A DNA stretch of 20,032 nucleotides from CAYGZA01 sp964354135. GTDB taxonomy: Bacteria; Planctomycetota; Planctomycetia; Pirellulales; Thermoguttaceae. Where the stretch lies: positions 1-20,032 of the forward strand of contig CAYGZA010000085.1 of the NCBI GenBank assembly GCA_964354135.1, written 5' to 3'. The notes under the pieces are model-generated. The model saw only the letters and a program-made list of their open reading frames with translations. It was not told the DNA's origin and did no database searches. The position numbers and the translations under genes are program-made. How positions within the stretch are numbered: the stretch's first letter is position 1; the number at the start of each line of letters is the position of its first letter. Shown here one piece after another: positions 14,702 through 20,032 of this stretch.

Positions 14702-17575
14702 ATGCGTTTGACATCGGCCTTCCTCCTGCGATGTGCTGCTCCCGTGCTGCTGTGGTCGCTCTGCGCGAGCGCCGGCCGCGGGCAGGAGACGGAGCGGCAC
14801 CCGGTCTACGTCGGGGTCAAGGTGTGCGCCTCGTGCCACGAGGGGAAGCACATCGGCAACCAGTGCAGCCTCTGGCATTTGTCCAAGCACGCGAAGGCCT
14901 ACACGAGCCTCGCCACACCGGAAGCCAAGCAGATTGCCAAGTGGAGCGGCATCCCGATGGAGCCCCAGGAGTCGGCGATGTGCCTGGGCTGTCATGCCAC
15001 GGCCGCGGAAGCCGAGGACTGGGAGAAGGATCCCACCTTCTTCGCCAAAGACGGCGTGCAGTGCGAGAAGTGCCACGGCCCGGGCAGCGAGTACGCGGAT
15101 GCCACGGTCATGATGAACAGCCTGTTGGCCGAGAAGAAGGGCCTTATCATCCCCACCGCCGACGACTGCATGAAGTGCCACGCGGAGAAAGGGTCCCACC
15201 GCATCGTCCTCGGGCCGCGCCCCTTCGACGTGGAGAAGGCCCTGGAGGAAACCGCCCATCCCGCGCCGCCCGACTGGAGCTACAGGAAACTGGAATACCC
15301 GCCCGCACCGGTCGCCAGCGGCGGCGGGCCGAAGTACACCGGCGCAGCGGCCTGCGCGCAATGCCATGCAGGGCCCTTGGTGGGCTACCAGTACAGCAAG
15401 TGGCGCGACAGCAAGCACGCCGAGGCATACGCGGTCCTCGCCACGCCCAAGGCTTACGAGATCGCCACGCAGGCCGGCCTCAAGGGGAGCCCGCAGACAA
15501 GCGCCGACTGCCTGAAGTGCCATGCAACGGCATATCATCAGCCCTCGGGCGGCGCCTTGGAGACGTACTCCGTTCCCGAGGGGGTCAGTTGCGAGGCCTG
15601 CCACGGGCCCGGCAGCGAGTATTCCGCGGAGCCCGTGATGAAGAACCGCGCCGCCGCAGAGCTGGCCGGGCTGAAGAAGATGACCCCCGAGATTTGCCTG
15701 GCGTGCCACGCCAACGCCCACGGAAAACCGTTCGACTATGCGACGGCCGTCAAGACAATTGCCCATCCCACCGTGCCGCCCAAGGTGGAGGTCGAGCCGC
15801 TCTACAAGACCCCGCGCAACCTGGCCCTCCGCCCCGACGGCAAGGAGCTTTACGTGGCCTGCGAGGCCTCCTACTCGGTGATCGTGGTGAAAACGGCCAC
15901 GCGGCGCAAGGTGGCCGAGATCCCCGTCGGCGGCCAGCCCATGGACGTGACCTTCACGCCGGACGGGCGGCGGGCCTTCGTGAGCAATCGCCTGGACGAC
16001 TCCGTCTCGGCGATCGACGTGGCGGCGAGAAAGGTGATTGCCACGATTCCCGTCGGCGACGAGCCGCACGGCGTGCTCACCGACCGCGAGGGGAAGCTGC
16101 TCTACGTCCTCAACACGTCCGCCGACAGCATCTCCGTGATCGACACGGCTTCACTCAAGGAAGTGAGGCGGCTATCGGCCAGCCGGGGCCCGTGGGCCTT
16201 GGCCCTTTCGCCGGATGGCTCGCGGATCTGCGTGACCAACATGCTCTCCCGCTTCGTGAAGCCGCGCACGACCTCGATGTCCGAAGTGACGGTGATCGAC
16301 ACCGAGCGGGCCGCGGTGGACGACCGGGTGGTCCTGCCGGGCACCAATCTGCTGCACGGGGTCGCGTGGCACCCCAGCGGCAAGTTCGCGCTAGTGACCA
16401 TGCTGCGGACCAAGAACGTGATCCCGATGACGCGCTTGCTCCAGGGCTGGACGATCACCAACGGCCTGGGAATCGTCTGGGCCGACGGCCGCACGGACCA
16501 GGTGCTCTTGGACGAGCCGACGATGAGCTTCCCGGATCCGGCAAGCGTGGCCGTCACTCCCGACGGCCGGCTCGCCCTGGTCACCAGCGCCACCTCGGAC
16601 CGGGTGGCCGTGGTCGACGTGCCCAAGCTGATCGGCATGTTGGAGGCGGCCTCTCCGTACGACCGCGAGCACGTCTTTCCCAATCACCTGGGAAAAGCGA
16701 CCGAACTGGTGATCGCCCAGATTCCCACCGGGATCAGCCCCCGCGGCATCCTGATTGCTCCCGACGGCAGGACGGCATACGTGGCGAACTCGCTGGACGA
16801 CTCGATCACCGTGATCGACGTGCCGGGGCTCCGGGCCGTGGACCGGATCGACCTCGGCGGGCCCAAGGAAATCACCAAGGTCCGCTACGGCGAACGGCTC
16901 TTTCACAGCTCCAAGATCGCGTTCCGTCAGCAACTCTCCTGCCACTCGTGCCATCCCGACGGCCACATCGACGGGCTGACCTACGACATCGAGTCCGAGG
17001 GAATCGGGCTGAACCCCGTGGACAACCGCACGCTGCGGGGCATCCTGGATACGGCGCCCTTCAAATGGTCGGGGACCAACCCGAGCCTCTCCCGGCAGTG
17101 CGGGGCGAGGCTCTCGGTGTTCTTTACCCGGATCCAGCCTTTCACGCCCGACGAGCTGGCGGCGGTGGACCTGTACGTATGCACGATCCCGCGGCCGCCG
17201 AACCGTTATCGCCCGGTCGGGGCGCCGCTCACCGACGCGCAGCGCCGGGGCAAGGCCATGTTCGAGCGGACCAAGACCAACGACGGAGAGATCATCCCCA
17301 AGGAGCAGCGCTGCGCGACCTGCCATTTCCCGCCGCTCTACACCGACCGGCGGCGCCACGACGTCGGAACGAAGATGGCGTTCGACACGATGTCCAAGTT
17401 CGACGTCCCGCACCTCAATAACATCTACGACTCGACGCCGTACCTGCACAATGGCGTGGCCGACACGCTGGAGGAAATCTGGACGAAGTACAACCCGAAC
17501 AACCAGCACGGCGTCACCAACGATATGACCAAGGATCAGCTCAACGACCTCATCGAGTACTTGAAGACGCTGTAG
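14702..17575 (+). CDS. decahaem cytochrome c: duplicated c554-like domain, YVTN-type propeller, peroxidase-like C-terminus
   Basis: A 957-aa exported protein with signal peptide MRLTSAFLLRCAAPVLLWSL. Ten CXXCH haem-c sites are visible. The first eight start at residues 42, 94, 121, 156 and then 218, 270, 297, 332: two tetrahaem units offset by exactly 176 residues. SKHAKAY (61-67) and SKHAEAY (237-243) keep the same offset, and CHGPGSEY occurs in both. This pattern fits the cytochrome c554 family. Residues about 365-735 form a YVTN/lactonase-like beta-propeller (VYVANSLDDSITVIDV-type repeats). Two more sites, CHSCH (747-751) and CATCH (871-875), lie in a C-terminal part with PHLNNIYDSTPYLHNG, resembling dihaem cytochrome c peroxidase/MauG proteins. 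ATG 14702 lies 16 bp after the FG-GAP gene. A periplasmic multi-electron oxidoreductase is likely; the substrate is unknown. Confidence 0.9.
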   Translation: MRLTSAFLLRCAAPVLLWSLCASAGRGQETERHPVYVGVKVCASCHEGKHIGNQCSLWHLSKHAKAYTSLATPEAKQIAKWSGIPMEPQESAMCLGCHATAAEAEDWEKDPTFFAKDGVQCEKCHGPGSEYADATVMMNSLLAEKKGLIIPTADDCMKCHAEKGSHRIVLGPRPFDVEKALEETAHPAPPDWSYRKLEYPPAPVASGGGPKYTGAAACAQCHAGPLVGYQYSKWRDSKHAEAYAVLATPKAYEIATQAGLKGSPQTSADCLKCHATAYHQPSGGALETYSVPEGVSCEACHGPGSEYSAEPVMKNRAAAELAGLKKMTPEICLACHANAHGKPFDYATAVKTIAHPTVPPKVEVEPLYKTPRNLALRPDGKELYVACEASYSVIVVKTATRRKVAEIPVGGQPMDVTFTPDGRRAFVSNRLDDSVSAIDVAARKVIATIPVGDEPHGVLTDREGKLLYVLNTSADSISVIDTASLKEVRRLSASRGPWALALSPDGSRICVTNMLSRFVKPRTTSMSEVTVIDTERAAVDDRVVLPGTNLLHGVAWHPSGKFALVTMLRTKNVIPMTRLLQGWTITNGLGIVWADGRTDQVLLDEPTMSFPDPASVAVTPDGRLALVTSATSDRVAVVDVPKLIGMLEAASPYDREHVFPNHLGKATELVIAQIPTGISPRGILIAPDGRTAYVANSLDDSITVIDVPGLRAVDRIDLGGPKEITKVRYGERLFHSSKIAFRQQLSCHSCHPDGHIDGLTYDIESEGIGLNPVDNRTLRGILDTAPFKWSGTNPSLSRQCGARLSVFFTRIQPFTPDELAAVDLYVCTIPRPPNRYRPVGAPLTDAQRRGKAMFERTKTNDGEIIPKEQRCATCHFPPLYTDRRRHDVGTKMAFDTMSKFDVPHLNNIYDSTPYLHNGVADTLEEIWTKYNPNNQHGVTNDMTKDQLNDLIEYLKTL

Positions 17576-17591
17576 GTCGGAGGGGAGCGAT

Positions 17592-17626
17592 CGGCTATCA
17601 GCTATCAGCATTCAGCTATCAGTTTT
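17592..17626. repeat. heptanucleotide repeat tract
   Basis: Consecutive 7-mers CGGCTAT, CAGCTAT, CAGCATT, CAGCTAT and CAGTTTT fill 17592-17626, beginning 16 bp after the decahaem gene's stop codon. The unit matches that in the tract at 989-1023. Confidence 0.8.
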
Positions 17627-17639
17627 CAGGTTGTGGGGC

Positions 17640-17662
17640 CGGGTCGAGCGAAGCGAGACCCG
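17640..17662 (+). terminator. small hairpin between the decahaem and propeller genes
   Basis: CGGGTC at 17640-17645 pairs with GACCCG at 17657-17662. The interior can add two GC pairs after a two-base mismatch, closing a GAA loop. No T-run follows. It could be a weak terminator, a processing hairpin or part of a dispersed intergenic repeat. Confidence 0.35.
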
Positions 17663-17722
17663 CCAACCGGATACTGCGATGTTTGAGGACTCATCAACAT
17701 CATCTTCTGCGAGGAGTCTCCC

Positions 17723-19027
17723 ATGAGCTGTCATCGTTGGATGGTCGCCGTGGCGGCGATGGGGTGGCTGGCGGCGGCAGGCACGTCGGCCGACCTGACG
17801 CCTGCCCCGACAAAGCCGGCCCCGGCCGCCGGGCCCGCTCCGGCAGTGCCTGCGACCTCGTCCCCCGGGCCCGCTCTCGTGGCCGCAACGCCCGACCAGC
17901 TTCCCTACGTCTACACGAAGTGGAAGCACTTCACCGTGGCGGACGGCCTCCCGAACGACCACATTTTCGCGGTCAAGGTGGATGGTCCGCGGGTGTGGGT
18001 CGGCACCGAGGACGGCCTGGCCGTGATCGACAAGAAGACCGGCAAGGTCGTCCGCACGTGGAAGGAGAAGGACGGGCTGCCCTGGAAGGTGGTCACGGCG
18101 ATTGAAGTGGACAAGAAGTCGGGCGACCTCTGGCTCGGCCTGTTCGGCGGAGGGCTCGCCCGCTATAGCGGCGGTCGCTTCGATCACTACTATCAGCTCA
18201 ACAGCGGCCTGGTGAACGACGTGGTGTACGGGTTGACCGTCGAGCACGACAACGTCTGGGCGGCGACGACCGCCGGAGCCAGCCGCTACAACACGGTGAC
18301 CGGCGAGTGGGCGATCTTCACCGAGAAGAACGCCCCCATGGAAGAAATCTGGAACTACGGGGCCTCCTACGACGAGACGACCGACAAGGTCTACCTGGCC
18401 GTCTGGGGAAGCGGCTGCCTGGAATTCGACTGCAAGAAGGACCGGGAGAAAAGCGGCGATCCGTGGAAGGTCTACCTCGATCCGGACGGCGAAATGGAGA
18501 TCGACCTGTACCGCGACGACGGGATCATTCACGTGATCACGACCGGCGTGAGCCCTGTCGGCAACGTCGTTTGGGTCTCCACCTACTTCGGCACCTGCCG
18601 CTACGACGGGCGCCACTGGCGCGGGTTCTACGCCCACGAGACCGGGCTGCCAAACGACTTCACCAACAACGTCAAGGCCCGCAGCGCCAATGAGTGCTAT
18701 TTCGCCCACGACAAGGGGCTGGGCGTCGTCGCCGATTTTCCTACCGACACGTACGTCGCCTACACCCGCGATCCCAAGACCCTCCGCGGCAAGGCTCAGG
18801 TCTACCGTTTGGGGAAGCTCCTCAGGACGGTGGACATGGAGAAAGGGGTGCCGCACAATTTCATCATTGCCCTCGACATCGACGGCAACGACACCTGGGT
18901 GGGCACCGGCAAGGGGCTCGGCTGGGCCATCGGCGACGGCTATTACTCCGGCGTCAAGGCCGACCCAAGCTGGCTCGCGGGCCAGAAGAAACCGGCCCCA
19001 CCCGGCGCCGAAGTGAGCAAGAAGTGA
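17723..19027 (+). CDS. secreted beta-propeller protein with Reg_prop-type (two-component regulator propeller) repeats
   Basis: A 434-aa exported protein. GAGGAG at 17711-17716 lies 6 nt before ATG 17723, and the N-terminus (MSCHRWMVAVAAMGWLAAAGTSA) is a signal peptide. A Pro/Ala-rich spacer follows (about 25-55). At least five blade motifs of the Reg_prop type are visible: DGLPNDHIFAVKVDGPRVWV (74-93), DGLPWKVVTAIEVD (117-130), SGLVNDVVYGLTVE (161-174), TGLPNDFTNNVKA (307-319) and KGVPHNFIIALDIDGNDTWV (374-393), each followed by WVGT(x)GL-like strands. In hybrid two-component sensors these repeats form the periplasmic input domain. Here there is no transmembrane segment, kinase or receiver, so it is a free-standing soluble propeller. 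It could bind a ligand or partner of the neighbouring cytochromes or the substrate-binding protein. Confidence 0.8.
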   Translation: MSCHRWMVAVAAMGWLAAAGTSADLTPAPTKPAPAAGPAPAVPATSSPGPALVAATPDQLPYVYTKWKHFTVADGLPNDHIFAVKVDGPRVWVGTEDGLAVIDKKTGKVVRTWKEKDGLPWKVVTAIEVDKKSGDLWLGLFGGGLARYSGGRFDHYYQLNSGLVNDVVYGLTVEHDNVWAATTAGASRYNTVTGEWAIFTEKNAPMEEIWNYGASYDETTDKVYLAVWGSGCLEFDCKKDREKSGDPWKVYLDPDGEMEIDLYRDDGIIHVITTGVSPVGNVVWVSTYFGTCRYDGRHWRGFYAHETGLPNDFTNNVKARSANECYFAHDKGLGVVADFPTDTYVAYTRDPKTLRGKAQVYRLGKLLRTVDMEKGVPHNFIIALDIDGNDTWVGTGKGLGWAIGDGYYSGVKADPSWLAGQKKPAPPGAEVSKK

Positions 19028-19040
19028 TTCCATTGACCCC

Positions 19041-19075
19041 CTGTCTTCTGTCTACCATCTACTGCCTACTTCTTC
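19041..19075. repeat. heptanucleotide repeat tract upstream of the substrate-binding-protein gene
   Basis: Consecutive 7-mers CTGTCTT, CTGTCTA, CCATCTA, CTGCCTA and CTTCTTC occupy 19041-19075, just before the ribosome-binding site of the next gene. CTGCCTA is the reverse complement of TAGGCAG found twice at 61-74, so the same unit occurs in both orientations in this window. Confidence 0.75.
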
Positions 19076-19087
19076 ACGAGGCTCGCC

Positions 19088-20032
19088 ATGCGTTACGCCA
19101 TCATTTCGTTCTTCCTTGCGACCGTCGGGGTAACCCCGGCCTTCGCCGATCCGGCGCCCAACGCGCCATCCAAGCCCGAGGACTGGCTGCCGCCGTTCGA
19201 GGTGGACGCGGAAACCATGCACATCCTCAAGGCCATCAATTCCATCAACGCCTACCAGACGCCCGACCTGCCGCTGAAGACCGACAAGACCTACGCCCGC
19301 ACGCCGCACGACGTGGCCCCCTTCGGCGGATTCCAGGTGCAGCCGTACAAGCGGCATTTCCTTCTCCAGATGGAATACACGGGAGCGGGCCGGGCCATCC
19401 CCGAGCCGAAAGACCTGAAAACCGTGAAGATCGGCTTCATCGGCCCCATTGAGCCCACGGTCTCCGTGGCCACCGGCGGCAAGAGCCATGAGGAGAACCT
19501 GGGGACGAAGATGCGGAACGGCTGCCTGCTGGCCGTCGAGGAGGCCAACGCCCGAGGCGGCTACTTGAGGCGGAAGATCCCCTTCGAGCTGGTCATCAAG
19601 AACGATAGCGGGCTCTGGGGCTCCACCGGCGACGTGACCACGACCTTGGCCTACAAGCACGACGTCTGGGCGATTGTCGGGAGCATCGACGGCGCCAACA
19701 GCCACATCCTGATCCGCGTGGCCCTGAAGGCCGAAGTCCCCACGATGAACACCGGCGACACCGATCCCACCTTCATTGAGACCAACATCCCCTGGGTCTT
19801 CCGCTGCGTCGGCGACGACCGCCAGCAGGTCTATCTCCTGGTGGACTACATGTACCGCAAGTTGGGCTTGGAGCGTGTGGGGATCATCCGGGCCAGCAAC
19901 CGCTACGGCCGCTTCGGCGTGCGGGAACTGCGGGACGGCAGCCGGCGGATGGGGCGACCGATTCCCACGGAGATGGCCTATCGTCTGGCAGAGCAAGACT
20001 TCTCCCTGCAACTGGACCGCCTGGAGAAGGCC
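19088..20032 (+). CDS. periplasmic ABC-type substrate-binding protein, Leu/Ile/Val family (partial, runs off the window)
   Basis: The frame is open for 315 codons from ATG 19088 to the window end. GAGG at 19078-19081 lies 6 nt before the start. MRYAIISFFLATVGVTPAFA is a signal peptide. Residues about 21-110 are an extension not expected in ordinary family members, with an aromatic/proline-rich stretch (EDWLPPFEVDAETMHIL). The type I periplasmic-binding fold starts at about 112 (TVKIGFIGPIEP). It continues through NGCLLAVEEANARGG (about 143-157), VWAIVGSIDG and ERVGIIRASNRYGRFG, the order typical of Peripla_BP_6/LivJ-like receptors for amino acids, amides, urea or other small organics. The ligand cannot be deduced. 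It lies 60 bp after the secreted propeller gene. The long - strand open frame over this segment (19052-20011) is a shadow. Confidence 0.85.
   Translation, partial: MRYAIISFFLATVGVTPAFADPAPNAPSKPEDWLPPFEVDAETMHILKAINSINAYQTPDLPLKTDKTYARTPHDVAPFGGFQVQPYKRHFLLQMEYTGAGRAIPEPKDLKTVKIGFIGPIEPTVSVATGGKSHEENLGTKMRNGCLLAVEEANARGGYLRRKIPFELVIKNDSGLWGSTGDVTTTLAYKHDVWAIVGSIDGANSHILIRVALKAEVPTMNTGDTDPTFIETNIPWVFRCVGDDRQQVYLLVDYMYRKLGLERVGIIRASNRYGRFGVRELRDGSRRMGRPIPTEMAYRLAEQDFSLQLDRLEKA

Noticed and set aside
14516..16069. 517-codon open frame on the - strand
   Set aside because: It spans the end of the FG-GAP gene and half of the cytochrome gene antisense; no motif and no ribosome-binding site.
14731..17421. 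896-codon + strand open frame overlapping the decahaem gene
   Set aside because: Frame-shifted shadow with Arg/Gly/Pro-rich composition; the ten CXXCH motifs and signal peptide are in the other frame.
19052..20011. 319-codon open frame on the - strand at the right edge
   Set aside because: Antisense to a clear substrate-binding protein starting at 19088 that runs off the window.

Overview
The window is GC-rich bacterial DNA, densely coded and almost entirely on the + strand. The gene content suggests a planctomycete or close relative (phylum Planctomycetota). This is inferred from family content: an HzsA-related cytochrome, a CRTAC1/ASPIC-UnbV FG-GAP protein, a large TPR/peptidase-MA protein, a propeller-multihaem cytochrome fusion, and 7-bp repeat tracts between genes. 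There is no rRNA or tRNA gene to prove it, and I see no CRISPR array, transposase or phage gene.

Left part (1-7537): possibly the tail of an unidentified gene, then a Cof-type HAD phosphatase (139-975), then an exported TPR protein with an internal HEXXH metallopeptidase-like domain (1119-3959). A compact unit follows: a MazG-like pyrophosphohydrolase (3982-4380), overlapping by ATGA a 741-aa exported or membrane protein (4377-6602), and then an ABC-type ATPase with a GTG start (6611-7537). The expected ABC permease is absent. Instead there is a long near-perfect hairpin (7653-7713) and a convergent gene for a small membrane-anchored protein of unknown function (7741-8343, - strand).

Right part (8547-20032): a series of exported proteins. 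The first is a 628-aa TolC-like helical protein built of two copies of one unit 316 residues apart. After a 431-bp gap with a good sigma70-like promoter comes a tight three-gene run: HzsA-related dihaem cytochrome (10865-12964), seven-bladed FG-GAP/ASPIC-UnbV protein (12991-14685), and a decahaem cytochrome fused to a YVTN-type propeller and a peroxidase-like C-terminus (14702-17575). Then come a secreted Reg_prop-type propeller (17723-19027) and the first 315 residues of a periplasmic substrate-binding protein of the Leu/Ile/Val type (19088 to the window end). Together they look like an extracytoplasmic redox or sensing module. Its substrate cannot be read from the sequence.

The most notable structures are the exact 176-residue tandem duplication of a tetrahaem domain, the duplicated TolC-like protein, the 7-bp-period tracts in four separate gaps, and the 22-bp-arm hairpin between convergent genes. 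Several starts given here are internal to longer open frames and were chosen from ribosome-binding sites and signal peptides.
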